A stretch of 64,000 bases of DNA from Sphingobacterium detergens. GTDB lineage: Bacteria; Bacteroidota; Bacteroidia; Sphingobacteriales; Sphingobacteriaceae. The notes beneath the pieces were generated by a model. The model did no database searches. It had not been told where the DNA came from and was given only the letters and a program-made list of their open reading frames with translations. The position numbers were made by a program, and so were the translations under genes. Position 1 is the first letter of the stretch, and the number at the start of each line of letters is the position of its first letter. Positions 16,649-25,618 of this stretch are shown piece after piece. The stretch covers positions 654,945 through 718,944 of the forward strand of contig NZ_RAPY01000003.1 in NCBI RefSeq assembly GCF_003610355.1, read 5' to 3'.

Positions 16649-17902
16649 ATGGCTTATTTATTTACGTCAGAATCTGTTTCTGAAGGACATCCAGACAAAG
16701 TTGCGGATCAAATTTCAGATGCACTAATAGACAATTTTCTAGCATGGGATGAAGACTCTCGTGTTGCTATTGAGACTTTAGTAACGACTGGTCAGGTCGT
16801 TCTTGCAGGTGAGGTTAAATCAAACATATATTTGGATGTCCAGAAAATAGCCCGTTCTGTTATCCAAAAAATTGGCTATACCAAGTCTGAATATATGTTT
16901 GAAGCAAATTCCTGTGGTGTATTATCTGCAATCCATGAGCAATCTGCGGATATTAATCAAGGTGTAGACCGCAAGACAAGACAAGAGCAGGGAGCTGGAG
17001 ACCAAGGTATTATGTTTGGCTACGCCAATAATGAAACCGAGAACTTCATGCCTTTAGCATTAGACCTTTCCCATCGTCTTTTATATGAACTAGCGGAATT
17101 ACGTAGAGAAAACAATGAAATACAGTACCTACGACCAGATGCAAAGTCACAAGTAACATTGGAATATGGCGACGACCATAAACCAAAAAGGATTGATACG
17201 ATCGTAATTTCGACACAACATGATGACTTCGATAGTGAACCAGTCATGTTAGATAAGATCACACAGGATATAAAAACAATTTTAATCCCACGTGTTAAAG
17301 CACAATTGAAACCAGAACTTCAGTTGTTATTTAATGATGAAATTAAATTCCATATCAACCCAACCGGAAAATTTGTTATTGGTGGCCCACACGGGGATAC
17401 AGGGCTTACTGGCCGTAAGATCATCGTAGATACTTATGGAGGTAAGGGGGCACATGGCGGTGGGGCTTTCTCTGGAAAAGATCCATCGAAAGTAGATCGT
17501 TCAGCGGCTTACGCAACCCGTCACATAGCCAAAAACTTGGTTGCTGCGGGTGTGGCAGACGAACTACTCGTTCAGATATCCTATGCAATTGGAGTAAAAG
17601 ATCCTATGGGAATTTATGTAAATACCTATGGCACGAGCAAAGTAAACCTGACAGACGGCCAGATTGCCGATAAAATAACGCAATTGTTTGATATGACTCC
17701 TTATGGCATTGAAACCCGTCTTGGTCTAAGAAACCCAATCTACTCTGAGACTGCTGCTTACGGCCACATGGGAAGAACCCCGAGAAAAGTAACCAAAGAA
17801 TTCGAAAGTTCCACTGGAGAAAAGAAACAAATCGAGGTGGAGTTATTCACTTGGGAAAAGTTAGATTACATCGAGAAGGTGAAAGAAGAATTCGGTCTGT
17901 AA
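16649..17902 (+). CDS. metK: S-adenosylmethionine synthetase
   Basis: 417 residues. Makes S-adenosylmethionine from methionine and ATP in the cytoplasm. Motifs: FTSESVSEGHPDKVADQISD at the N-terminus (His and Asp of the active site), GAGDQGIMFGYA (ATP motif), and the P-loop-like GGGAFSGKDPSKVDRSAAY. The sequence is complete. It is single-gene transcribed, with the SAM-II-like leader in front and a terminator behind. Confidence 0.97.
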   Translation: MAYLFTSESVSEGHPDKVADQISDALIDNFLAWDEDSRVAIETLVTTGQVVLAGEVKSNIYLDVQKIARSVIQKIGYTKSEYMFEANSCGVLSAIHEQSADINQGVDRKTRQEQGAGDQGIMFGYANNETENFMPLALDLSHRLLYELAELRRENNEIQYLRPDAKSQVTLEYGDDHKPKRIDTIVISTQHDDFDSEPVMLDKITQDIKTILIPRVKAQLKPELQLLFNDEIKFHINPTGKFVIGGPHGDTGLTGRKIIVDTYGGKGAHGGGAFSGKDPSKVDRSAAYATRHIAKNLVAAGVADELLVQISYAIGVKDPMGIYVNTYGTSKVNLTDGQIADKITQLFDMTPYGIETRLGLRNPIYSETAAYGHMGRTPRKVTKEFESSTGEKKQIEVELFTWEKLDYIEKVKEEFGL

Positions 17903-17923
17903 AGGGCTCACCTATCAAAATAT

Positions 17924-17956
17924 AAAAGGGATACAGTAAATGTACCCCTTTTTTTG
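17924..17956 (+). terminator. Terminator after metK
   Basis: AAAAGGGATAC (from 17924) can fold back on GTACCCCTTTT, with one bulge-like mismatch and a loop AGTAAAT, followed by a run of T. It lies 21 bases after the metK stop. Confidence 0.75.
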
Positions 17957-17985
17957 TACCTTACTATCTCTAAACCGCATCATAA

Positions 17986-18390
17986 ATGAAAAGACGCAAT
18001 TTTTTACTTGCACCTATGGTGCTCGCCTCCGCACCAGCATGGGCAAATTCGGCGCAGTCAGATAACGACCTGTACCCTAACACAATTATCCATGTTGTTA
18101 ATTTTTGGCTGAAGGAAGATATCAGTGAAAAAGATAAAAAGGATTTTGTCGGATTTTTTGAAGAACTCAGAAAAATTGAAGCAATTAAAACACTCAATTA
18201 TGGAGTTCCAGCACAAACAAACAAAAGGCCCGTTGTTGACAATAGCTTCAATTATACATTAATTGTAACATTTAAAGACCTTAAAGATATTGGTATTTAT
18301 GAAACCCACCCAATTCATCTAAAAGCCATTGAGAAATACCAACACTTTTGGACAAAAGTCATGGTGAAAGACACAACCATTATTAAATAA
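17986..18390 (+). CDS. Exported Dabb-domain (stress-responsive A/B barrel) protein
   Basis: 134 residues. The N-terminus MKRRNFLLAPMVLASAPAWA is a signal peptide. The mature part fits a Dabb dimeric alpha-beta barrel: IIHVVNFWLKEDISEKDKKDF, then SFNYTLIVTFKDLKDIGIYETHPIHLKAIE. The biochemical role is unknown; family members often bind small ligands. The last 8 bases overlap the end of the convergent DUF58 gene. Confidence 0.75.
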   Translation: MKRRNFLLAPMVLASAPAWANSAQSDNDLYPNTIIHVVNFWLKEDISEKDKKDFVGFFEELRKIEAIKTLNYGVPAQTNKRPVVDNSFNYTLIVTFKDLKDIGIYETHPIHLKAIEKYQHFWTKVMVKDTTIIK

Positions 18391-19711
18391 GTCCACGTGC
18401 CTTTATTTCTAAATATTTATTGATGGAATTTATAGTCAAATTTTCTGGAGCAGTGTAAATAGTCTGAAATCCATTACGGATCAGTTCCTGTACAATAAGT
18501 TGCTTCTCGTAGATAAATTTTTCAGCAATAATTTGATTATAGATCTCAATCGTTTTTTTAGGTGAACTTTTAGCTAAATCTTCAACCTCAACATTTTTGA
18601 AGACCACCACAACAATGATATGGCTCCGGTTTAACATCGACAGATAATTCATCTGCCTTCTTAGCGAGTCTAGCGTTTCAAAATTTGTATAAAGAAAGAT
18701 CAGCGAACGTTTATTAATATGTGCATTTGCATAACTATAAAGTTTCCCATATTCAGGTTCATCAAATTTTGTAGCAACCTGATATAAAGCTTCCGAAATC
18801 TTGAGCATCTGATTATTTCTTTTTTCAGCTGGAATAAAAGCATTCACATCTCTCGAAAAGGTCAATAATCCAGCGCGATCTTGCTTTAGTATTGTTGCAT
18901 TTGAAAGCACCAATGAAGTATTGATTGCATAGTCCAATAGTGTCAACCCCTCGAAGGGCATTCGCATGGCTCGCCCCAAGTCAATAAATGAATAGATGGG
19001 CTGTGACTTCTCCTCTTCATACTGATTGACCATTAGCTTTTTCGTTTTTGCTGTTGCCTTCCAATTCATACGACGATAATCATCGCCTTGAACATACTCC
19101 CGAACATGGTCAAACTCCATCGCAGAACCGATACGGCGGATTCGCTTTATCCCCAATTCATTTAACCTATTGCTCGTTGCTAAGAGCTGATACTTTCTCA
19201 ATTGAATATACGATGGATAACATGGAATTTCCTGAACCTGGTTGGTCACAAATCTCCGTTTGAAAAATCCAAAACGTTTCACTAGTGCCATACATCGCCC
19301 AAACTGATATATCCCCCTTTGTGTTGGCCGCATCAAATAAGAAATCTCAGAACTTTGATACGCCGACAAACGAGTAAAGAATTCATTGTTACGAATTTGA
19401 AGTTGTATCGGAAATTCCTCTAGGATTTCTATAATAGTAGGAAATGGATAGAAGGAATTGACGATTAACTTCATCGGGTTTTCATCCCCATTGGACAGCT
19501 TCTCAGGATATACCCTAGTAATTTCAATATGTCCCTTGCCTCCAAATAATACAACGAAATCAAAAATCATTACAGCCAACCATAGCCAAAATACAATCCA
19601 TGCAACAATAAACAATCCCTTAATAAAAAAAGAAATTGCAAAGAATGTTGCTATCCCCAATAGAGAATAGAAAAACTGATTGGTTAGAAAAAGCTGCTTT
19701 AATTTTCTCAT
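18383..19711 (-). CDS. DUF58-domain protein
   Basis: 442 residues. Two hydrophobic segments at the N-terminus (about 13-29 and 32-53) and the DUF58 signature RIGSAMEFDHVREYVQGDDY with RRMNWKATAKTKKLMVNQYE, followed by a von Willebrand A-like domain (YSFIDLGRAMRMPFEGLTLL). DUF58 proteins pair with MoxR ATPases; here the ATG abuts the moxR-like stop. It is the last gene of a six-gene minus-strand cluster. Confidence 0.9.
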   Translation of the reverse strand: MRKLKQLFLTNQFFYSLLGIATFFAISFFIKGLFIVAWIVFWLWLAVMIFDFVVLFGGKGHIEITRVYPEKLSNGDENPMKLIVNSFYPFPTIIEILEEFPIQLQIRNNEFFTRLSAYQSSEISYLMRPTQRGIYQFGRCMALVKRFGFFKRRFVTNQVQEIPCYPSYIQLRKYQLLATSNRLNELGIKRIRRIGSAMEFDHVREYVQGDDYRRMNWKATAKTKKLMVNQYEEEKSQPIYSFIDLGRAMRMPFEGLTLLDYAINTSLVLSNATILKQDRAGLLTFSRDVNAFIPAEKRNNQMLKISEALYQVATKFDEPEYGKLYSYANAHINKRSLIFLYTNFETLDSLRRQMNYLSMLNRSHIIVVVVFKNVEVEDLAKSSPKKTIEIYNQIIAEKFIYEKQLIVQELIRNGFQTIYTAPENLTINSINKYLEIKARGLI

Positions 19712-20700
19712 TATCTTGGAATTTCTACCGTATTAATGATTTGGTCAATAACATAAGAAGTTGTAAAACCCTCCATTTCCCGTTCAGGAGTCAGCATGAC
19801 ACGATGTCCCAAGACTGCAGATGCAACCCTTCTAATATCTTCGGGTGTTACAAAATCTCTTCCACTCAATGCTGCAGACGCTTTGGCAGATTCCAATAAG
19901 GCAATAGAAGCCCGCGGTGAGGCCCCTAAAGTTAAGCTTGGATTGGTACGCGTCTTTATGATCACCTGAGCGATGTAGCTTAACAATTCTTCGTGTACAA
20001 AAATTGATTTGATAAGTCGTTGAAATGAAAAAATTTCTTCCGCTGAAACCACACTATTTACTTGATCCTCTTTATTGGATGCTTTTTGCGCATGATGCTC
20101 TTTCAAGATCTCCAGCTCTTGCTCAAGTTCTGGATAATTCACATTGATCTTAAAAAGAAAACGATCTAGTTGTGCTTCAGGCAATCGATAGGTTCCTTCG
20201 TGTTCGATCGGGTTTTGCGTAGCGAATACAATAAATGGAACTGGCAAAATATAGGTATTTCCATCAACAGAAACTTGATGCTCAGCCATACTTTCGAAAA
20301 GCGCAGCTTGTGTTTTTGCTGGAGCACGATTGATCTCGTCAATCAAAACAATATTGGCAAAAATAGGACCTTTGCGAAATTCAAATTCGTTGCTTTTTAG
20401 ATCCAAGATAGATGATCCCGTCACATCTGAGGGCATCAAATCTGGGGTGAACTGAATACGTTTAAAGTCACTGCTGATTGTCTTAGCTATCAATTTTGCT
20501 GATAAAGTCTTCGCTACACCAGGTAAGCCTTCTATTAGCGAGTGCCCAGAAGCCAAAATCGAAATCAGTAACATATCAATCAGTTGATCCTGTCCGACAA
20601 TAACCTTTTTTACCTCCGACTTTACTTGAGCCATTTTATCATACAAAACCGAAATATCAATTCGGTTTTCGAAAGATATATATTTATCGAAGTCACTCAT
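19711..20700 (-). CDS. MoxR-family AAA+ ATPase
   Basis: 329 residues. Walker A SLIEGLPGVAKTLSAK, Walker B VLIDEINRAPAKTQAAL, sensor motif PFIVFATQNPIEHEGTYRLP, arginine region LPEAQLDRFLFK. MoxR ATPases act as chaperone-like partners of DUF58/VWA proteins. The stop codon overlaps the DUF58 ATG by one base, and its ATG overlaps the DUF4350 gene by 4 bases, so the cluster is tightly coupled. Confidence 0.93.
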   Translation of the reverse strand: MSDFDKYISFENRIDISVLYDKMAQVKSEVKKVIVGQDQLIDMLLISILASGHSLIEGLPGVAKTLSAKLIAKTISSDFKRIQFTPDLMPSDVTGSSILDLKSNEFEFRKGPIFANIVLIDEINRAPAKTQAALFESMAEHQVSVDGNTYILPVPFIVFATQNPIEHEGTYRLPEAQLDRFLFKINVNYPELEQELEILKEHHAQKASNKEDQVNSVVSAEEIFSFQRLIKSIFVHEELLSYIAQVIIKTRTNPSLTLGASPRASIALLESAKASAALSGRDFVTPEDIRRVASAVLGHRVMLTPEREMEGFTTSYVIDQIINTVEIPR

Positions 20701-21890
20701 ATCATTTTTGCTTTATGTTTAAAATCTTCTATAATTTCATTAATCTGCCTTAATCCTGCCACATCATTCTGCTGCATTTCTTGCATGCGAATGATTAATC
20801 TGATTAGCTGTTGTGTTTCAGCCAGAGAAACACCAGACCTTTCTGCCAATTCTTCACAAAAATCTTCTTCTCTTAACGCTAAGGTATCCATATGAAAACG
20901 GTTTCGTATATCGTGCAAGAAATAGTCTATTTTCTTATCAACCATATTGCCTGGTGTGCCGTTTTCGTAATATAATGTTGCAATTGTCTCACAAAACTCT
21001 TTGGAAAGATTGGGTTCCGGCTTAGCAATTTCCACTGCACGCTGCTCCCTTTTGCTCTTAAACGCAAGCAAAAGAACAAGTCCCCCCAAAAGTACATACC
21101 ATGCTTGCCTTAATCCCGGATTGGTCAACAGAACCCGCAATGGAGTACTGTACTGAGCCGTATTCGCCTTAAAATCATACCATACAATAGGTTTATCATT
21201 TAAGTAAGATAATGATTTTGCTGCATAAGCATATTGAGAGGCTGAATTCAGTAGATAATAATTTCCAAATAAATCGGGGGTCAGGTGCAAATAAAGTCTG
21301 CCCTTGCCAATCTGTACCTCAACAAAATTAGGTAGTAAATATTCCTGATAAGTGATCCCGCCCAGAATGGTTGCATTCTTGGGTAGCTTACTAAAGACAG
21401 TACTTAAATCCGATTTTGCATAATGAATTTTACGATTATCGTTAGTCAGCTTGACTCTTAAATGGCTTTTAATATCAACGCCTTTTTTATAACCATAGAA
21501 ATCAAATACCTTAATGGCCAAGGAATCCAAAAGATAATAATCAATCGTTTCAGCAATAATCATCGCCTTTCCTCCTCGAGACACATAGTCAAGTAATTTA
21601 TTTTCCGCCGCTTCACCCAAGGAAAAATAGGAAGTATAAAATAGAAGGTTCTTATCCGTTCCTTTGGTACTATCTAGATATTGATATAATGGACGCTTGA
21701 GATCCTCATTATGCTCATCAATAATATGTTTTAATTCATTTCTGAGCACGTAAGCTCCAAAAGGATTTTTATCTTTCGCATCGAAAGTCCGATCCCAAAT
21801 AATCGGTTTCTTGCTCGTCATGTCGATGATACCAATCAGTAACAGGACGATTCCCAATAATATCAATCCAAATTTTACTGATCCCTTCAT
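20697..21890 (-). CDS. DUF4350-domain membrane protein
   Basis: 397 residues. One membrane helix near the N-terminus (about 7-24), an extracytoplasmic DUF4350-like domain (PFGAYVLRNELKHII, YTSYFSLGEAAENKLLDYVS, GGKAMIIAETID), a second helix (about 266-284), and a cytoplasmic helical tail. DUF4350 resembles a glutamine-amidotransferase-like fold that may bind a ligand; this is family knowledge. It overlaps both neighbours by 4 bases. Confidence 0.82.
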   Translation of the reverse strand: MKGSVKFGLILLGIVLLLIGIIDMTSKKPIIWDRTFDAKDKNPFGAYVLRNELKHIIDEHNEDLKRPLYQYLDSTKGTDKNLLFYTSYFSLGEAAENKLLDYVSRGGKAMIIAETIDYYLLDSLAIKVFDFYGYKKGVDIKSHLRVKLTNDNRKIHYAKSDLSTVFSKLPKNATILGGITYQEYLLPNFVEVQIGKGRLYLHLTPDLFGNYYLLNSASQYAYAAKSLSYLNDKPIVWYDFKANTAQYSTPLRVLLTNPGLRQAWYVLLGGLVLLLAFKSKREQRAVEIAKPEPNLSKEFCETIATLYYENGTPGNMVDKKIDYFLHDIRNRFHMDTLALREEDFCEELAERSGVSLAETQQLIRLIIRMQEMQQNDVAGLRQINEIIEDFKHKAKMI

Positions 21891-22768
21891 GTAATTTGAT
21901 TTTGATATTGGTTAAACAATTGTTCATATTGACTGAAATCTGATGCATTTAATTCAAATTGTCCAAACCAGACATAGTCAAATATCCGGGTACATTCCTC
22001 GAATCCCTCACGTAAGGTATTATTCTGTATCTCATTAGCAAATTCAGCATTTGTTTTACTATGCTTCCACTTAATGTGACCTGTTTGCGCCAGTTTTTGA
22101 ATATTCAATAATTGTAGATAGCGAATGCCCAGAGCATAATTTTTCTGTTCAACAGCATCATTAATATATTGTCTGAGATCGCTGTTCATCAAGTTTCTCT
22201 CCACATAAGCCAATGTATCCAAGACATCTTCTTCCCCCTCATGTTTAATGAAATATTGATTTTTATTATATAGGACTTTATAGAGAACAAAAGCCAACGC
22301 GATTAACGCAAAAAAAGCAAAAACATAACCAAATTCTTTATTAAACTTATACGGATTATCAGGCATTATATCTCCCAGCCATTCCGAAATGCGGGATAAA
22401 ATACGTTGCAATACGCTTATCTTATCTTTGATATTCTCGGAATACACAAAATCATCACGTTCATATCGTTTGATAATTTCTGGATAGGGATCCATCTTAA
22501 ATACCCTCTCCTGACTATATTTAGGAATAGAATCAAATAAGTGGGGATCCCAAAGTGCATTGTCACTATTGTCAGCTTTTGTCATAGCAACAGAATCCAT
22601 TGCTGCAGAGTCTAAGGCGATACCCGCAGAATCCAACAGGGGGGCAATAGAATCAACTGCCACCGAGTCCACAGTATAGGCTTCCGATTTCTCAGTTGTC
22701 GGTTTCGGATCGCAGGAGCCTAGTGACAGCATAAATACAAAAGAAACAACGAATAATATTTTATTCAT
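21887..22768 (-). CDS. DUF4129-like lipoprotein/membrane protein
   Basis: About 293 residues from the ATG at 22768; the frame also reaches a TTG at 22789. The signal MNKILFVVSFVFMLSLGSC has a lipobox. A Ser/Asp/Ala-rich low-complexity part follows (repeating DSVAVDSIAP- and DSAGIALDSA-like units), then a membrane helix (about 150-168) and a C-terminal region (YVERNLMNSDLRQYINDAV, YLQLLNIQKLAQTGHIKW) resembling DUF4129. It overlaps the next gene upstream by 8 bases. Confidence 0.72.
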   Translation of the reverse strand: MNKILFVVSFVFMLSLGSCDPKPTTEKSEAYTVDSVAVDSIAPLLDSAGIALDSAAMDSVAMTKADNSDNALWDPHLFDSIPKYSQERVFKMDPYPEIIKRYERDDFVYSENIKDKISVLQRILSRISEWLGDIMPDNPYKFNKEFGYVFAFFALIALAFVLYKVLYNKNQYFIKHEGEEDVLDTLAYVERNLMNSDLRQYINDAVEQKNYALGIRYLQLLNIQKLAQTGHIKWKHSKTNAEFANEIQNNTLREGFEECTRIFDYVWFGQFELNASDFSQYEQLFNQYQNQIT

Positions 22769-23672
22769 TCTTGCCTCCAATCTGATCAATTATACCATAA
22801 ATACGTTCACCAAATTTGAGATCCTTTGCCGTTTCATAAATTATACCATTGGCCAATACACCTGCCATATATAAGAAAAGGGTAAACAATGTAATAAACA
22901 TCCCTCCCAAAGTCATTAACAGCTTTCCCCAGGAAGAATCAAAGAAAGCTGCGTCCAATCCCAAAAAATTGTAAGATATAAGGGAAATAATTATCATGGG
23001 AATTATAGAAATCATCATGATGGCCATCTGGAAGATAAAATTGACGATATAGGTCGCAACCCCATATTGGATCAGCTTTTTACTCAGCATAACATAGGAA
23101 TCAGTAAAACAGCTTCCCAGTTCAGAATACCCCTCACGGTAGAATAAAAATGAGGTAAACAACCAGATTCCTACGATTGACATCAATATACCAATCGCAA
23201 AACTCCCAATAAACGGAATAAAAGCGGAGAGGATCGCAACAATTGCGAGTGGTATCGAAACAACGATCAACGCCAAAACCATCGCAAATAAAAACATAAA
23301 ATACCGACCTATATTTGCTCTAAAATTTTGTAGGACCTCTTTTCCTGTAAATAGTGTGTTTTTACGTTCTTTCAGAAGAATAAAATATTCAATAGAAATA
23401 CCATAAACATATAAACCAAGCCCAATTAATGCTAGAATCAGTAATCCGGCCCAAGTGAATCCATCAATATCTTCGAATGAGCTACTGCTTGCAGAAAAGG
23501 TGATTTTTGTAGAAAGAAAATAATATACCAATGCTATTCCAGCTAACGGTAATGCAGACAGGCCAAATATTGTCGTCACAAAATGTTTATAGATCAATTT
23601 AAAAAGGTCTATAAAGTTCTGGACAAAATCGCCTATCTTTCGTTCTTTCTGAAACTCAAATTCTACTTCCAT
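22761..23672 (-). CDS. Multi-spanning membrane protein of unknown function
   Basis: 303 residues with about six hydrophobic segments: a pair near 35-90, two near 120-180 and two near 205-285. The short cytoplasmic N-terminus is charged. I do not recognise a specific family; the position between SpoIIM-like and DUF4129 genes matches a conserved membrane-protein slot in this cluster. It overlaps the SpoIIM-like gene by 10 bases. Confidence 0.75.
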   Translation of the reverse strand: MEVEFEFQKERKIGDFVQNFIDLFKLIYKHFVTTIFGLSALPLAGIALVYYFLSTKITFSASSSSFEDIDGFTWAGLLILALIGLGLYVYGISIEYFILLKERKNTLFTGKEVLQNFRANIGRYFMFLFAMVLALIVVSIPLAIVAILSAFIPFIGSFAIGILMSIVGIWLFTSFLFYREGYSELGSCFTDSYVMLSKKLIQYGVATYIVNFIFQMAIMMISIIPMIIISLISYNFLGLDAAFFDSSWGKLLMTLGGMFITLFTLFLYMAGVLANGIIYETAKDLKFGERIYGIIDQIGGKNE

Positions 23673-24625
23673 TGAAACCGTTTTGCTAATCGATAGGGGT
23701 TAATAACATAAAAGAATAAGATAGCGATCAACGATAGGAGTATGATGAATAGACTAAGCCATATCGACACATCATAGTATCTAGTTACAAAGCCCTCCAA
23801 TGTGCCCGCGACAATAAAAAAGGGTATTGTACTAACTAGTACTTTCATAGCAATCTTTGCTGTCTGAACAAAAGAAGCCATCCGAGTATAAGATCGCGGG
23901 AACAAGATACTATTTCCGATCGCCAGTCCACAACCTCCCGCAACAATGATCACCGAGATTTCGATAGTTCCATGAATCCAAATAGCCGACATCGCTTTTC
24001 CCATTACACCATATTGGAAGAACATCTGATGAAAAGCACCCAGCATAATACCATTGCTAAACAATATATAACCAGTCCCAATACTCAGAAACAACCCAAA
24101 TGCAAAAGCCATAAAAGCAACACGCACATTATTGATCGTAATCCAGATCGCCGAACCAAAATTACTTCCTTTACCGTAAACTGCGGCAGGATCACCGGCT
24201 TTAATGCTCTCTATTGTTGAATCAACATAAAAATCGCCTAAGATCAGTCGAATGAAATCTATATCATACACCGCCGAAAGAAAGCCAATAGCCGATGCAA
24301 GTACAAAAATCAAGAGCGAATAAAAAAGTGGCCGACGGATTGACCAAATTGCCTGCGGAATCTCTTCGTTAATAAAGGACTTAAATTTGTTATTAGAGGC
24401 TTTTCGATCCTTATAGATTTTTTGATGTGTGGCTACTGCAAGTTCATTTAAGTAGCTGCGAACCTTACTATCGGGATAAAATGTTTGTGCATAAGCCAAA
24501 TCATTTGTCAACTCAATATAATTTGAAGCCAGTTCGTCCGGATCAACCTGCATATTAATTGACAAATTATTTTCAATTAACGTCCATTTTTCTTTATTTC
24601 GTTCTACAAATGATGCTTCTCTCAT
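23663..24625 (-). CDS. SpoIIM-like (stage II sporulation protein M) membrane protein
   Basis: 320 residues. N-terminal helical region (MREASFVERNKEKWTLIE, a family start), then several membrane helices with SpoIIM-type sequence: FGLFLSIGTGYILFSNGIML, HGTIEISVIIVAGGCGLAIG. The frame reaches a TTG-class codon at 24682, but MREASF at 24625 is the conserved N-terminus. There is no sporulation here; the family in Bacteroidota is defined by linkage to MoxR/DUF58. The gene diverges from the RDD gene with only 29 bases between their start codons. Confidence 0.85.
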   Translation of the reverse strand: MREASFVERNKEKWTLIENNLSINMQVDPDELASNYIELTNDLAYAQTFYPDSKVRSYLNELAVATHQKIYKDRKASNNKFKSFINEEIPQAIWSIRRPLFYSLLIFVLASAIGFLSAVYDIDFIRLILGDFYVDSTIESIKAGDPAAVYGKGSNFGSAIWITINNVRVAFMAFAFGLFLSIGTGYILFSNGIMLGAFHQMFFQYGVMGKAMSAIWIHGTIEISVIIVAGGCGLAIGNSILFPRSYTRMASFVQTAKIAMKVLVSTIPFFIVAGTLEGFVTRYYDVSIWLSLFIILLSLIAILFFYVINPYRLAKRFQWK

Positions 24626-24654
24626 TAATTTTTTTAACTGGCTAAACCAAATAT

Positions 24655-25386
24655 ATGAATAAGCTTGAGATAAACACAGCACAAAATGTAAAAATCCAGT
24701 ATAATCTTGCTAGCCTAGGTTCGAGGATGATCGCATTTGCAATAGACTACTTTATTATCGTGTGTTACTTTTTCTTTTGTATGTTTCTGTTGGATGCATT
24801 GGATATCACGAGTAGAGACCCTTATCTTTTCTATGGTATTATTATGGGGATGACGTTACCTGCATTTTTTTACACCCTGATTACTGAAACGGCATTTGGC
24901 GGTCAGACCATTGGTAAAAAGATCATGAAAATAAAAGTAGTGAAGCTCGATGGCTCTCGCGCTGACTTTTATCAGTATCTATCACGATGGACATTATCAA
25001 TAGTAGATATATGGATGACCATGGGCGGTATCGCGATTACCGCTATTGTTCTATCCAAAAATGGTCAACGCATTGGAGATATCGCCGGAGAAACATCTGT
25101 CATTAGTTTGAAACCTAGTTTGAAGCTCAGTGATACGATTTATGAAGAGACCTTTGAAAATCATCCTATTTTATTCCCCCAAGTCATTAAGTTGAGCGAC
25201 AAAGATGCGAATGCGATCAAGGAGGTTTATCAAACAGCATTTGATAGGAGAGATGTAGGGATACTGACAGCCTTGGTGCAACGTCTCGAGGCGGTTATGG
25301 AAATTAAACATCCTGAAAAAATGACACCTAATGATTTCGTTTTACAGGTCATGAAAGATCATTACAGCATGTTTAAAGATAAATAG
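24655..25386 (+). CDS. RDD-family membrane protein
   Basis: 243 residues. The N-terminal domain has the RDD pattern: NLASLGSRMIAFAIDYFIIV (Arg and Asp in helix 1), GGQTIGKKIMKIKVV, and DFYQYLSRWTLSIVDIW. A soluble C-terminal extension (about residues 165-243) follows. It is divergent from and probably functionally linked to the SpoIIM-MoxR-DUF58 cluster, where RDD proteins are regular partners. Biochemical role unknown. Confidence 0.85.
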   Translation: MNKLEINTAQNVKIQYNLASLGSRMIAFAIDYFIIVCYFFFCMFLLDALDITSRDPYLFYGIIMGMTLPAFFYTLITETAFGGQTIGKKIMKIKVVKLDGSRADFYQYLSRWTLSIVDIWMTMGGIAITAIVLSKNGQRIGDIAGETSVISLKPSLKLSDTIYEETFENHPILFPQVIKLSDKDANAIKEVYQTAFDRRDVGILTALVQRLEAVMEIKHPEKMTPNDFVLQVMKDHYSMFKDK

Positions 25387-25564
25387 TCGGAATAATACGT
25401 TATTGAGCCTTGCATTTATTTGGCTAAGCAATGGGTATTAGCCAGAAGTACTACGGTTTTTATACGCTAGCAACCGAATCAGCACCGAAGAAGTACCATT
25501 AGAAGGCAAAGCTGATCCGTCCTCAATTCGCATTTTGTAAAGAAGACATGGTGAAATTTTAAGT
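25387..25564. other. Intergenic stretch without recognisable gene
   Basis: Between the RDD gene and the fabD terminator. It contains an inverted repeat GGCTAA (25422-25427) with TTAGCC (25438-25443), which lacks a T-run, and a short open frame of about 30 codons (VLRFLYASNRISTEEVPLEG...) without a start codon. It might be a gene remnant; nothing more can be supported. Confidence 0.4.
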
Positions 25565-25593
25565 ATAAGAAAAGGGCCGAATAATCGGCCCTT
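25565..25593 (-). terminator. Terminator after fabD
   Basis: AAGGGCCGA (25572-25580), loop ATAA, TCGGCCCTT (25585-25593): a perfect 9-bp stem. On the minus strand it is followed by TTTTCTT. It lies 26 bases beyond the fabD stop. Confidence 0.8.
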
Positions 25594-25618
25594 GATATCC
25601 TTTTAGCTAGAACAACTC

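Noticed and set aside
16444..16650. Minus-strand open frame of 68 codons upstream of metK
   Set aside because: It lies across the riboswitch-like leader on the opposite strand, has no family-like sequence and is explained by the structured leader.
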